Of a stretch of DNA of 64,000 bases, positions 11,528 to 23,216 are shown one piece after another; position 1 is the stretch's first letter; every line of letters starts with the position of its first letter. The notes beneath the pieces are model-generated. The model saw nothing but the letters and a program-made list of their open reading frames with translations, was not told the DNA's origin and did not search any database. Both the position numbers and the translations under genes were made by a program. The stretch is from assembly GCF_050908995.1 (NCBI RefSeq), contig NC_135121.1, forward strand, positions 5,084,001 through 5,148,000, in the 5' to 3' direction. Source of the DNA: Andrena cerasifolii (Eukaryota; Arthropoda; Insecta; Hymenoptera; Andrenidae).

Positions 11528-11585
11528 ATGCAGTGTCACGTCCTCGCCGCTCTCATCGGCCTGTTCAGTGTCGTCCATGCTCAAG
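11528..11585 (+). CDS. First coding exon of a probable secreted protein (partial gene)
   Basis: ATG at 11528 in a good insect context (GGAAAATGC) opens 19 residues, MQCHVLAALIGLFSVVHAQ, a textbook signal peptide: short polar start, a hydrophobic Leu/Ala/Ile core, and a small-residue cleavage region ending His-Ala-Gln. The exon ends AAG with the donor GTAAGT at 11586, leaving one base of the next codon (phase 1). The product should enter the secretory pathway; with only the signal peptide I cannot name a family. Reading through the donor gives about 20 more codons before a stop, so an unspliced 40-residue peptide is a less likely alternative. The next exon may be at 54974-55162, whose phase matches, or outside the window. 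Confidence 0.65.
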
Positions 11586-13571
11586 GTAAGTGTAATTCCC
11601 ACTGGTTCCCCTGTAAACTGTTTCTTTTCAGATTTCGATCGTAAGATACGTCTTACAATAGTTTAGGTACATGTTTCCCACTTTTACCCATATACCTCTC
11701 ATCTACCTGTTTCCGGCGTGGTTGGTTCAACGCGAACGAGTTGCTTTCATTCTTCTCGAAGATCGCATCAGCCACCTGCTGTTTAGAATAGACAGTGTCA
11801 TCATTCGCGTGGATGGATCTAGGTATAGGTATACATCTGCTTGGGGGGGGCCGTAAAACGACACTATGTACGTTTTATCATACAGATATAGCCGGAACCA
11901 GACCTGCGCGCGTATACGTTCAGTGTGGCTGAGCCCGCGCGCATACAGCTGGGTCCCCAAATGAATGCGCATACAGCGAGTAGGCTGAGCGCGCGAATAA
12001 CGCATGCGGAGGGGTCCAAATTGCCACCTGCCTTTCTTCACGTGGTTCTGTGCTCAGCTCGCTCTGCATTCCTAAACCTTATTTTCGAAGGAAATTGCAA
12101 GCGTGTGTGTACTCAAGAGATGCGGGATTTGTTTCCAATTTGAGGGGAGGATGCGGCAGGCGGGACCACGCGCACCACTGGACTACTTTGCACAGCAGCA
12201 AGGTCGTAAAATCGGTAGCAGGTTGAAACGAACATACTTCGGGTACTGGGAGAAGGAGAGTGACAGAAATATTACGAGACAAGGACCTCGGTCTCTTTCA
12301 GGATCAAAGAATCTTTGTTTACATCAATTGATACCGCTGCTCGGTGCTGAAATGGGCCCATTTCTCCGATTGCTGAGCAAATTTTCCGAAATACAGGTTG
12401 TTTAGTGCGGGATCATATTCCTTCCAACCAGAGATGACAAATGATATTTGTCATCATGTGTCGAATGAGGTTAAAGCTGCAGTTAATGTGGAAGCTGAAA
12501 AAATTATTCGACGCTGAGGTTGAAACTGCTTCCAAGCGATAAACGTCTTGTCGCGTGGTAGAAACTTTTACAACACTGTGTACATCTTTGCGGAATAGAC
12601 GACTGTGACAAAAATGGTCATTTTTTAGAGGAATGCTCGGACATAACGAAACTCGGTTAAAAACGCCTGTGGTAAATGTTGTGTTCTTAGCTTCAGAGTT
12701 CTTAGATCACAATTTAATATTCTTTCGAAGTTTAACATATAAAATGTAGCATAAAAATCCAAACCCATCCTTCGTGATTAAAGCGAAAAAAAGATCGAAG
12801 TCCATAGGTACATTTAATAGTTGCGACGATAAAAATACATATGTGAAGGCGGTTTTCGTAAAAATCGGCAAAAACTGGGAATCTTGAAGATTTGTGTTCA
12901 TTAAACAATTTTGAAACTAGAAAAATAATGACTCCCCCCCCCCTCCCTCTATTTTCATATGAACTAAAATATATTTCAATGAATATTGCCCGCAATGAAT
13001 ATATTTCATGAAAATCCCAGACATGCAGGGTTTGAGAAAAGTATCTCATCTGCATCTACCATCCACGCCGAGCGCAATGCCACAGCGCAATTCAAATCTC
13101 TGTAAATATTTCAAATATAATGCATCACAACACCAAACTATCCCGAGAGTCCACAAAATATATACCACGTTTATAAATATTAGTGTACTACAGTATTACT
13201 TCTACTTACTATAGTTATGATATTTATGTATTGCTTATACATAATTAATAAAAAAATACGGCATATTAGTATAATTTTATATCACAAAATAACGTTAATT
13301 ATAATGCTGAGTACAAAACTCTACTATCGAAAATAGGACTCCCGATCCTCACATGAGCGGTGTTGCCACGTTGTATACCACGGCTAGTATTAGAGTCGGC
13401 TGTAGCAATGCACTCCAAACTCCCTTTAATGTGTGGAAGAAAACCGACAAGGGACGGCTGAGGCCATGTGCCTTCGCTGGTATTTGCGAGTCGGGCCGCA
13501 TTCGTCGAGTAACCACGAATGACACATCCACACTAGCATATGCGTTCACGCTCATCCTGTCTATGCATATA
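11586..13571 (+). other. Start of the presumed long first intron
   Basis: Sequence after the GTAAGT donor. It has a GC-rich patch near 11880-12030 with CGCGCGTATAC and GCGCGCATACAG, and unassigned open frames at 12103-12405 (+) and 12732-13055 (-). Neither strand shows a recognised domain. A dispersed repeat lies at 12760-12935. Confidence 0.4.
12760..12935. repeat. Dispersed repeat, copy 1 (partner at 49160)
   Basis: Shares blocks in the same order and orientation with 49160-49310: CCTTCGTGAT, GAAGGCGGTTTTCGTAAAAA (copy 2 has GAAGGCAG...), and AAACAATTTTGAA followed within 20 bp by AATGAC. The ends are unclear. Confidence 0.55.
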
Positions 13572-13943
13572 CTATTCCATATAAGAGTAGACCAATGCCC
13601 CCCACCGATTTGCAACTGATCAGCGCAACTCCCACTACTGCCTGCGCACGTGACTGGTCGAAGCCTGTGATGCCAGATCGGGGACGGGTTCCCTCGAGAA
13701 TTTCCCCCACCTCGCGAATACTACGCCGGAGCAGCGTGTCCGTGAGCTCGGCGCTTCGGAGTCTAACTCACGGATACGCAGTTCCGGCGTAGTGTGCGCG
13801 AGGTGGGGGAAATTCTCGAGGGAACCCGTCCCCGATCTGGCATCACAGGTCGAAGCGCTTTCCCTGTCGGTTTCCTACCAATGAACAGCCTCCTCAAAGT
13901 CATCGTTACGCGGAAAGAGTCTACTCTTAAGTGGAATTCATTG
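13572..13943. mobile_element. TA-flanked MITE, copy 1, with a nested hAT MITE
   Basis: The ends CTATTCCATATAAGAG... and the inverted CAATGAATTCCACTTAAGAG are flanked by TA. The body, for example CCCCACCGATTTGC, matches the complement of 16319-16509, so these are two copies of one family in opposite orientation. Copy 1 is longer because it contains the 184-bp element at 13665-13848 plus its duplicated target. Confidence 0.8.
13665..13848. mobile_element. Palindromic hAT-like MITE, 184 bp, perfect 8-bp TSD
   Basis: Arms of about 65 bp start CTGTGATGCCAGATCGGGG and end with its inverse. The target duplication GTCGAAGC is perfect at 13657-13664 and 13849-13856. The second family copy near 16400 shows the empty-site equivalent, which confirms the boundaries. 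No coding. Confidence 0.92.
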
Positions 13944-14210
13944 TAGAACCCGTTTCACACGTCTACATCAGAATATTCGTGCGCGTTCAGCCTAATCGCC
14001 GTATACGCATTTAGGTCTGGACCCGGTTGTAGATACAGGGCGAGTTAGGAATATGCACTTTGTGTCTACATATTTTTGATCTGAACATCTTACATTTTAC
14101 AACATACTCTAAACATCTTATAGATATACATACAAGATGGTATGTACTTAATGGCGTTTTAAAATTTCTTTTTGCAGACGTTTCTAATAAGTTTCGAATG
14201 TAGTTACGTA

Positions 14211-14673
14211 CAGGGTCTCATCCGTTAAAACTGCAACCTACGCGCGTGCGAACAGACGAAAATGGCAACACTGTCTCACGGACGCATTTCACTACAATGG
14301 TTAAAAAATTGATAAATGAATAACTAAGCAAACATAAAATATTTTAAATTATGCATCATGAAGAGGGAATAATTTTTTCTCATTTTGCGGCGCAAATTGC
14401 ATTCCGATATCTTTTATAGTTCAAAAGTTATATGAAAGAGGCCCCAAATTCTTCAACCCGGGCCGGAAAATTTCAAATAGCTCTTTGCGAAGTTAATTTG
14501 AAAGAGACCATCCTAAAATTTTCGAAGCTCCGGCATCACTGCTGTCCAGCGTTCGCTGACAGCTCTCCGAACGCCGGGCCGGTGAATGGTTGTAGTGGAG
14601 TGCGTTCGTGAGGCGGTGTTGTCATTTCGTCTATTCGCGCGCGCGTAGGTTGCAGTATTAATGGATGACCCTG
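14211..14673. mobile_element. TA-flanked MITE with CAGGGTC..ATCC ends
   Basis: TIRs start CAGGGTCTCATCCGTTAA and, inverted, CAGGGTCATCCATTAATA, with about 90 bp of further arm similarity (CTGCAACCTACGCGCG in both). TA at 14209-14210 and 14674-14675. The core, AAATTATGCATCATGAAG to CAAAAGTTATATG (about 14340-14435), is also found, diverged, inside the hAT element at 17466-18046. Confidence 0.85.
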
Positions 14674-14915
14674 TACATACATTGGTGGAACTATTCATTA
14701 TTGCAGTTTTCTGTTGTAGAGTCGGGTGGGGCTGAAAGTCCCGTTTTTCATATAAACCTATGTAAAATTTAGTAATAACAATCTAGAGATATACGGTGCG
14801 ATTTTTTATAAACTACAACTATTATGCTTTACTTTTACAAAGTTGTTGGTTAATAGTTTTATTTTTTGTTGAGTTGTATCACAAAATGTGTGTCAATTTA
14901 AAATGGACTTTATCT

Positions 14916-15567
14916 TAGCAAATACAACATGTAATGAAATAAATCTATTTGACATTTATTAAGCTACTCTTATGTTATACCAAAAAAATTAAAAAGTATA
15001 TTTTTAATTTGTTTTACTTGTTTTTTACATAGCGTCAATATAGCACCTAAACAAAAACGGTATGTTCGTGGTGCAGGTGATGTCCTAGCTTAGGCTCATC
15101 TGAAACAAAAAATTCGAAAAGATTCTTAATCTGTATGAACTTGTAGCTCAATTAACAATTTTTGTTGCGAAATAACAAAATGGCGCCGGGTTGATAGATA
15201 TGTTCCCCAAAATGGTCTTTTCTCGAATGTTCCCCGAGAAAACTCTGTTATTTTCCGATAAAAATTGTTAATTGATCTACGGGCGATAGGGACAGTCATA
15301 CAGATTAAGAACCTTTCCGAATTTTTTGTTTCAGATAAGCCTGAAACGGGAAATCACCTTAGCCACAAACATACCGTTTTTGTTTAGGTGCCATATTGAC
15401 GCTTTGTAAAAAACAAGTAAAACCAATTAAAAATATTTTAAAATTTTTTTTTGGTATAACATAAGAGTAGCGTAATAAAAACCAAAAAGATTTATTTCAT
15501 TATATGTTGTATTTACTGAGAAAAAAATCTTTAAAAATACCTTGATTTATCGACCGTTCACAGTGGA
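14916..15567. mobile_element. Foldback related to the 7221-8033 family
   Basis: Arms share AAATACAACATGTAATGAAA / TACTCTTATGTTATACC with their inverse on the right, the same subterminal blocks seen in 7221-8033. The right end stops at TTCACAGTGG, short of the TTAA end of the other copy, and the left end is ragged, so this copy is truncated or diverged. The inner arms have a different sequence (AACAAAAACGGTATGTTCGT mirrored). Confidence 0.65.
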
Positions 15568-15966
15568 AAAATAAATATTTTAAATTACAGTCATCATACA
15601 AGATAAAATTGCTTGAATGTTACATTTATTCAGATTTCAAACCTGACGATCTTATCATGTAAATAATGTGGCTAATTTGTGTAAAATCATACTGTGCGTG
15701 TGTAAAATATGAAAATATAAATGGTTCGTTTCGATGGTATTCCACTGCACGTATCATTCATATCATTCACTGAAGTCAAAGAATCTGAACGTACGACCAA
15801 TAGATTTCGGAACCCTTTGAGAAAGTTTCCCCCAACCTACAATTTGCACGATGAGCTCGTCGAGTTCGTAGAAATTTCGAAGTTCGTGACGGGTTGTTAC
15901 GTAGCAATGAATGTAATGATTTCCGGTACGAAGTTCGTCAGAAGATGAAATATGCCGCGAGATATA

Positions 15967-16713
15967 CAGGGTGCTTCATAAGAACAGTTACAAAATGTAC
16001 AGGTTGGTAGAACTCATTGAAATAAATAAGACAAGTCTTACAATTAGTAAACATATTTTTGAAAATTAATCATTTCTGAGATAATTCAAATTTTCAGTTG
16101 GCAAGCGAAGCTTACTTATTCAATAAAGCAATTAGCATATAGCAATAAAACAATAAGCATTATTTATTCAATTACACATACTGTACGTAACGCACTACAC
16201 TTTTCTTATGCCAAATACTCAAAGTGATGACCAGTTATTTGAATGCGCACTGGTGTAAATGATAACATCTTATGAAAGGTGCCATTTACGATGAGAATAA
16301 ATCAAGCGAAAGGAACTACACTGCGTTCCACATTAGAGCGTACCAGTTTCGCGCAGGGGTACACTGGTGATTGGTAGTAAACCGGCAGGGAAAGTGCTAC
16401 GACCAATCGCGAGAGCGCTACGACCAATCGGGTGTGTCAGATCCGTGGGAGCTGCGCAGATCGGTCGCAAATCGGTGGGGGCGTTGGTACGCTCTTACAT
16501 GGAACAGTGTATAGATACATGGATAAGCTAACACGTGGCATTATAAATTATCAAGTATTCTACGCTTACTTATTCTAATCGTTTAAAATTCAATATCTCT
16601 GAAACGGGAAATTTCCTAACATACATATTGCACTAACCATAAGAGTTTCTTAGTTTCTTTCACCGAGTTTTACCGGTCTAAACAATTTGTACCTTTCCTT
16701 ATGAAACGACCTG
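15967..16713. mobile_element. TA-flanked element with a nested MITE
   Basis: TIRs CAGGGTGCTTCATAAGAACA and, inverted, CAGGTCGTTTCATAAGGAAA, flanked by TA (15965-15966 and 16714-16715). The interior is non-coding and holds the complete MITE at 16319-16509. Confidence 0.75.
16319..16509 (-). mobile_element. TA-flanked MITE, copy 2 (reference copy), 191 bp
   Basis: TIRs CACTGCGTTCCACATTAGAG and, inverted, CACTGTTCCATGTAAGAGCG, with TA at 16317-16318 and 16510-16511. It contains a short internal duplication, GCTACGACCAATCG twice. It is the complement of the copy at 13572-13943 without the hAT insertion. Confidence 0.85.
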
Positions 16714-16834
16714 TATATGTACTTGGTAGTATGAGAGTCAACTCTATTACGGTTCGAATTTTCTCTTTTAATTGAATTCGGTGCGTTCCACCTGATGGGA
16801 ATTCAAATAACGATCATACCTACACGATTATAAG

Positions 16835-17310
16835 TAGGGCTGGCCTTCTCTATAAAGGGGCCCGGATGCAAGAAATATTTCGGCCTCCCAAACAATTTCT
16901 CAACGGTGAAAAAGCATAACATTTTTTTCGCGAAAAAAGGCTAATTATAACAATAATAAAGCAAATAAGAAAAACGAAAAAATACACATTAACATTTTTA
17001 AATATTATGACTTTTTTATTGGCATATCATTAATAATATTAGATTGTTATATTATTATATTAGAAAATATATTCTAATTTCATTTTTGACAGTTCTCGTA
17101 TACCATGGTATCGTTACCACACCACAGTTGTGGTATGTCCATAGTATTGTCAGTTCTGTGTTTCGAGCATCAAATTCAAGTCGGTTTAAAAAATTAGGTT
17201 CAAAATTTTTCTTCCCTTTTTCTTCTCTTATTTTCTGTTTCCTTCATTTTTTTCCTTTTTCTGGGGCCCCAGTACAGCCCACGTGCCGTGAACCCCTGCG
17301 GCCGCCCCTG
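16835..17310. mobile_element. hAT-like element, 476 bp, 8-bp TSD
   Basis: Left end TAGGGCTGGCC, right end the inverse of CAGGGGCGGCC. Flanking 8-mers ATTATAAG (16827-16834) and ATTATAAA (17311-17318) differ at one base. Subterminal GGGGCCC motifs occur in both arms. The 104-codon frame across the right half is low complexity (Phe/Ser-rich) and not a transposase. Confidence 0.82.
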
Positions 17311-17465
17311 ATTATAAATTGTATAAGCTTCCGCAAACTTTTTTTAATTTTGACATAAACTTAAATTTACTATTTTAGTTATTATGTAATAGGTAACGTA
17401 TAAAATGTGCTCCCTTATTATTTTAGACTTAAAAATTCTTTTTTATTATTTCAAAAGCCTTAAAT

Positions 17466-18046
17466 CAGTGGTGAGCAACCTTTTGTCCGAAGTGGGCCAC
17501 AAGTGGAAACCTACTAGACTATGCGGGCGGTAATATTAAACACATAAATATAACTAATCCAAGAATTTTAATTTATGGGCTGAATTTGTTATTCCTGACA
17601 TTGATTTACAATAAAATGTTTTTTTAAATTTGATGTACTGTTTATTAGTAATATATACACAGTAATATAAACCTACATATTATAATATAAACAGGTATAT
17701 GTATGAAAATTTTTAAAAATGATCGTCGTAAGCGACTCGATGACGAACGATTAAACAATTGTATCAGAAACCACTTAAAAGGGCATTAAATAAAGTACCA
17801 AATAAACAGTTTTCAATTTTTTTATCATAATTAAGTTAACAGAAATGAAAAAATTAAATAAACGTAAAAAAATATAAAATTATGCAACATTAGGAAAGGG
17901 ATAATTTTATCCTATTTTTTGAAGCAAAAATCATTCAAATATCTTTTACAGTTCAAAAGATATATGTATGCCAATGTTCATGCGGGCCGTAGGTCAGCGG
18001 CTGGCGGGCCAGATACGGCCCGCGGGCCGCGGGTTGCTCATCACTG
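17466..18046. mobile_element. hAT-like element, 581 bp, perfect 8-bp TSD
   Basis: Ends CAGTGGTGAGCAACC and the inverse of CAGTGATGAGCAACC. The target duplication CCTTAAAT is perfect (17458-17465 and 18047-18054). The ends are GC-rich (CGGCCCGCGGGCCGCGG near the right end) and the middle AT-rich. The core at about 17870-17965 is shared with the TA-type MITE at 14211-14673. Confidence 0.92.
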
Positions 18047-18732
18047 CCTTAAATAAGCTAAATAAGAAAATAACATTAAACTTGCAGTCAAAGTTAAATG
18101 AATATTACGCAGGCTACCCTATTTAACTGATCACTCTAAATGTTTCCATTGTGTTTAGTGGTAGGAAACAATGAAAGGAAATGTTTGAGTGACATGAGTC
18201 CTTTTTTCAAAAACATGTCGGAGATTTCAAGATAATCCATGCGCTTTTGACTTCTTTCTATGTGGAATATTACAGATTGTATACACGCAAGTATTCCGAT
18301 GGCACTTATGAAGATAAAAGTAGTTTCGCATCTTTAATAAGTGCCAAACTACCACCCCGTAAATAATTTCAATATTGTGCTGTTCATTCTTCTCATCTTA
18401 AAAACTACCTCGAAGTGAATTCTCTGCAAGTACGTTCCGAAATTGATAACGAATAATAAAATTTATTATTTTTTTCGAAATTAGTGCAAACGGATATTTT
18501 TGTTCCTCAGCTCAGCTGAAGGTCATGTTGCAGTAAATCATTGATTTCGTTTTGACATCAACTATCACAGCAGTGCCGATAAAACATTAAAGATATAGAC
18601 TTTAAAAAACATCAATAGCTTCAAATTTTTGAGAAATATAACTTTAAAAAAAGTTGTATCTACCATAGGCTAGGTAAGTACCGCGGACAGCGCTACCTCG
18701 CGGTCATTTTTTTAAAAAGGATGATTAATCGA

Positions 18733-18812
18733 ATGTGGTTGAATATAGTAGGGAAAGAAATGAGGGTGAAATTAGCGGAAGTTTTAAATGTTTGAAATTA
18801 GTTAAAGAACAA
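18733..18812 (+). repeat. Dispersed repeat, copy 1 (partner at 62196)
   Basis: About 80 bp containing GTTGAATATAGTAGGGAAA and GGGTGAAATTAGCGG match 62196-62272 in the same orientation. No terminal repeats visible. Confidence 0.6.
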
Positions 18813-18999
18813 ACTCTGTACCAAATTCACTGGACGGCCAGGCAACACGCATAACCTGCCTATATATTTACATTATTTTTTTGTACTAATCGCCCCGGGT
18901 GTTTCTCTTAAAACGTGGCCAATTATACGGTGATTCTTATTTTCATCAATTTCCTCTCGAACTTCACTTACATGAAAACTTTGTAATAATTTTAGGCCT

Positions 19000-19063
19000 T
19001 TTGTCAAACTTTTTTATAAAATCAGAATCTAAATTTCGGGGCAAAACCGAGTAGTAAAGCTAG
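19000..19063 (+). mobile_element. Helitron 3' end
   Basis: TATAAAATCAGAATCTAAATTTCGGGGCAAAACCGAGTAGTAAAGCTAG (shown here only by its parts CAGAATCTAAATTTCGGGG and AGTAGTAAAGCTAG) is the same 3' terminus as at 1978 and 48917. I could not locate the matching TC 5' end, so the upstream extent is unknown. Confidence 0.65.
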
Positions 19064-19498
19064 TGGTTAAATTTAGTAATTTGATTTAGGGATAATCGAT
19101 ACAATATAAAATATACTCTAATTAGTGGCATGGATTAAATATTAATAATAAAATTAAAAATTTGAAAATCTGGAATCCGATTTCTGGAGGGTAAGCGGAT
19201 TCCTAGACTTTCTTAAATTTAGTTTATTCCCTATATATAGGGTTATATATTTCGGTGCACATATTTTCCTTCGAAGTATTATTTTATAACCAACATTACT
19301 CATAGTCAGTAAATAGTACTCTAAAACAGAATCTACTGGCGTAGTAGATATTTTTAAAAAAACATGTAGAATCTACTGGCGTGGTATTGATATTTTCGTG
19401 TGATGCATCCTATGCTGCAGTTGTTTTAATAAAAAAAAAAGAGATTTGTATCTATTTTGTACTGTTCCTGAAGAATGTGCGGTGCAGTATGAAAATAT

Positions 19499-20832
19499 CA
19501 GGGAGTCGAGACTGAAACAGTAAAGATGCAAATCCACGATGAAACAAAAATAAACATTATTTACATTTTGTTGTTGTTGAGATTTTTGTCTCATGCTAGA
19601 AAAGTAGCATGTAGAATCTCATCGTGGATTGGCACCTTAACCGAAATTCGTGCCCGGTTATATATCCCTCAGTGACCTATATCCGTAATGAGACATGAGA
19701 GAAATTCTGACCGTATTGTGAGAAGATGTAAAAGGTAACCGAAGCGCCTGACCGATTGCATTTCGGTCAGGAATCTCTGACCGTATTGCGAGATGGGCGA
19801 AACTGAGTTGAGAGACATTCTGATATATAGATATCTTAGCTGTATTTCTAACCGAAATGAGCGAAACTCTGACCGTAATTCTGAGAGGAACGGAGAAACT
19901 GTTAGACGTCGGTCGGTCGGATCTTGGGTTCGGTTTGACTTGGAGCTGAATAGGCTGGGAAGGTAAGGTATGCTGTTCCTGTCGCTCACATTGTTTGTCA
20001 TTCTCGTGACTGGCATGTTGAAAGCAGACTTTTACAGTTTTATTAGCATTAACCCTTTACTTTTGGAAAAATTTTTACAGTACTTCTAAAAATTGAGTGT
20101 TTTTCTCTCCAAAACAAATTCTTAATCCTTATAATTTATCTGTCATAAACTCTGCTTATTTATAAATAAATATTTTATTCAGACAAATATAAAATATTAA
20201 CAATAAAAACTATTTATAAAAATAATAGGTGGTATTAGATATAATATAAAAATAATATTTCATTTATATAAATATTTAAAGTATTTATAAAATTATTTAT
20301 TATTATATATAAGCTTTAATAAATTGATAAAAAAATTGTGTTTAAATTTTTTTTATAAATTAAATTAATTAATTTTATATTTCATTATAAACTTATTTCA
20401 CGTACATATTCTATGTCTTTCGCCGTGGATTGCAGAAGATTGGAGGTCAGGTTACAAACGTGATAAAAAATAATTAAAATAATCAACTAAATAATTTTTG
20501 TTACGACTTGCAAATCGCGACAGGGATAGTAGCTACCTATATAAAAAATTGTGTCAAATTTTAATCGACCGCATTTCTCCTTATTTCTCATGAATTGATG
20601 AATTCTGATTGATCATAATTCTATCTCTCAAGAATTTCAGTTGCCAGTAATGCAGTCTCTCAAGAATTTCGGTTGACCGTAATTCTGACGAGAGATATTC
20701 TCTCTTAAATTTCGGTTGACCGATTGTCGCTCGCCAATTCCGGTTGGGACGACCGTAGGTAAATGCCATTTCGGTCATCTCACTGACCGTGACCTTGACT
20801 GCAACCGAAATTATATCGGTCTCGACTCCCTG
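19499..20832. mobile_element. Non-autonomous hAT-like element, 1.33 kb
   Basis: Ends CAGGGAGTCGAGAC in perfect inverted form (19499-19512 and 20819-20832). Flanking 8-mers GAAAATAT (19491-19498) and GGAAATAT (20833-20840) differ at one base. Both subterminal regions are crowded with GACCG(T/A), TTCTGACCGTA and CCGAAAT motifs on both strands, as expected of transposase-binding repeats. The core (about 20040-20400) is very AT-rich. No frame resembles a hAT transposase; short open frames follow the motif arrays. Confidence 0.88.
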
Positions 20833-21500
20833 GGAAATATACACCACCCAAGTTTAATTTGCTGTGCCCTAAACGGTGAATATGGTTAATTTCAGTAAAC
20901 TTAATAAAATGTAGGTGCAGCACTGAAACTACATCAGAAGTAGCTGCTCCAGTGGGTTCCATTTTATGTAAACTAGAATTTCATAATTTTTACCGTCATA
21001 AGCAATACTATTAACAACATAAAGTTACTATTACCGTTTCGCTTAGCAATAATGGTTAATTTAATTGTAATTAATAGAGCGAATTTCTCCATTGTGGTAC
21101 CTGATATTATCTATGCGAAGTGCTGCCACCATAGTGGTAGAACAGTGAATTACAGAAGTCCCCTCTGTTTACGAATCATCTTCTTACCAGGAGAAAGGTG
21201 TCTAAAACGATCCCCCGGGGTAAAATGATTCCTGGCTGTTTTGCGGCTATTAGTGGTGCTATTTCGTAATAACGATGTACAAAAGTTCAGTCCGTACGGC
21301 GTCGAGCGTCGCCTGAAGTGCCATGTAAATACCAGCGCTGTGTGCGTTATAAACAAGAAAAAACTAAAATTACTGCCTTTTATCTAAGGTAAATTAATAA
21401 GGTCTTCTTCAGTGTTGTGTAACTCTTGTCCTAATCGGCTGAGTGTGACAGGTGTTTTTTTTTCTCAGATTTAATGGCAATTCAACAATAATTTAATGTA

Positions 21501-22053
21501 GGGTAGACCGGGTCGAATCGGATCACAGGGCGAATCGGATCAAAATAAGAATTTAGTCCATGTTTCTTACATCGCGATAGAAAGGAGCATTCCAATTGTT
21601 CGTAGTACCTCGTCCCTGTTCACCGCACCTACCGCAAAAGCCCGTCAATTGTTTTAAGTCATTGTTTAGAGCTGGCATACGTTTTCAGTGAGATGGACGC
21701 GTGCGAATGTTTCAATTTTATTGTGCTGACAGAGGCGGTAAAAAAGGGACAATATGTAAATGAATTATAATTTTCTAAGTTAATTCCAAAGATTTGTTAT
21801 TAAAATTTCAGTTTTATCAGAGATTCTTGGGTTATCCGATTCGCCCCAAGTTTCGGGACGAATCGGATATTTCTCACTTTTTCGTTTTTTATTTATAAAA
21901 AAAAAATTTATGTATAGTTTTAATTTTTATATATTCATGTTAAAGCCAAAGGTGTACTGGTCACGAATATATATTAAAAATTAGTTTTTTAATGTGTGAT
22001 TATTATTTTTTTACCATCAAACACAAAGTGATTCGATTCGACCCGGTCTACCC
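21501..22053. mobile_element. TA-flanked element with GGGTAGACCGGG ends
   Basis: TIRs GGGTAGACCGGGTCGAATC and, inverted, GGGTAGACCGGGTCGAATC agree over about 26 bp. TA at 21499-21500 and 22054-22055. CGAATCGGAT recurs inside (near 21530 and 21855). No coding. Short GGGTAAAATGAT-type repeats lie on both sides (near 21217 and 22150), suggesting older relatives nearby. Confidence 0.85.
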
Positions 22054-22263
22054 TATATTTCGTTACCTGACGTAATAATTTCACGTTATATTCAACCACT
22101 GAATGTGAGTTGGATGTTTGGGGTCATATGATCCCTCTCCAGTAGGGTAAAATGATCCTAGGAATCCCAGAGGGTGCGGGAAAAAATTTGAGTCTGTGAA
22201 GCTGATCTCATTTTCTTATGTTTGGTAGTAGATTTTAAGTATTTCTACTCATTGATTATACAA

Positions 22264-22356
22264 GGGTGCGTTCCACTGACGCCCAAAGCACCCGCAACGC
22301 CTGTGATTCACATATCGCGACCGCGCTGGCGATTTTGGCGTAAGTGGAATTCGCCC
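22264..22356. mobile_element. Short palindromic element with GGGTGCGTTCC-type ends
   Basis: Left GGGTGCGTTCCACTGACGCC and right, inverted, GGGCGAATTCCACTTACGCC. The flanks CAA and TAA are near-identical 3-mers. The same end motif starts the larger element at 61758. Confidence 0.6.
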
Positions 22357-22359
22357 TAA

Positions 22360-22579
22360 GGCCCGGTGCAGACGAGCGGTTTGCGGCAGTTTGCCACTGC
22401 GTTCATTCGCGGTGAAGCAATACGTGCGTTCGTCAAAACGAACGCAAACATACCGCCTAGTAGCCGCAAAACTTTGCGACCCGTGTGAACTGCTTCATAT
22501 AAATTTATGATCTGCTAAAACGCGCGCGGCAGATTGCCGCGGTGGTAAACTGCCGCAAACCGCTCGTCTGCACCAGGCC
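22360..22579. mobile_element. PIF/Harbinger-type MITE, 220 bp, TAA TSD
   Basis: TIRs GGCCCGGTGCAGACGAGCGG and, inverted, GGCCTGGTGCAGACGAGCGG, continuing TTTGCGGCAGTTT in both. TAA at 22357-22359 and 22580-22582 fits the TWA target of PIF/Harbinger. The adjoining element at 22264-22356 shares the left TAA. Confidence 0.88.
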
Positions 22580-22980
22580 TAAGAGGTGGCACATTCAGTT
22601 TTCTCTACAACTAACAATTAGAGGTGGCACACACACAGAATTTTCTACAAATGCAATTCCTTTTTCACAAATTTTAACGATATTAATGCAAAAACTAGAA
22701 AATTTTGTGATGCATTTGGGTTATCGTATACTTAAGCACATTTAGCAATCGAAAAAAAAATCAAATTTCGTAAATAATTTAAAGTCAGGGAAGTTTTTTC
22801 TCTCTCCTGAAAAATTTGATTTTTGGCACTTACAGTGTTTTCCACAAGGACTAATCGATTAGAAATTAACATGGAACCTTGTAGAATAGAAAATCATCCA
22901 TTTTTGTCCACATATAATGAAAAAAAACATCTTTTTTTCTACTTTCTTATAGGTTTTAACATCGCATCGACTGCATAGGT

Positions 22981-23216
22981 CAGGGTTGACTAACTGATGG
23001 CTCGCGAGCCACCGGGGGTTCCTCCGCTTTGCTGCTACGCTGAACGGTCCCCCTCCATACCTCCCAGACTCTGACGATCGCAGTCGATTCCTCCTTCTGT
23101 CCTTCTCTTGTTGACTGTGATTGTCAGAGTCTGGGAGGTATGGAGGGGGCCGTTCAGCGTGGCAGCAAGGCGGGGTTGCCCCCGGTGGCTCGCGAGCCAC
23201 CAGTTAGTCAACCCAG
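22981..23216. mobile_element. hAT-like MITE, 236 bp, perfect 8-bp TSD
   Basis: Left end CAGGGTTGACTAACTG followed by GGCTCGCGAGCCACC; right end is the inverse with CTGGGTTGACTAACTG. TSD GCATAGGT is perfect (22973-22980 and 23217-23224). Arms share CCCCCTCCATACCTCCCAGA. Same family as 38611-38826. Confidence 0.93.
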
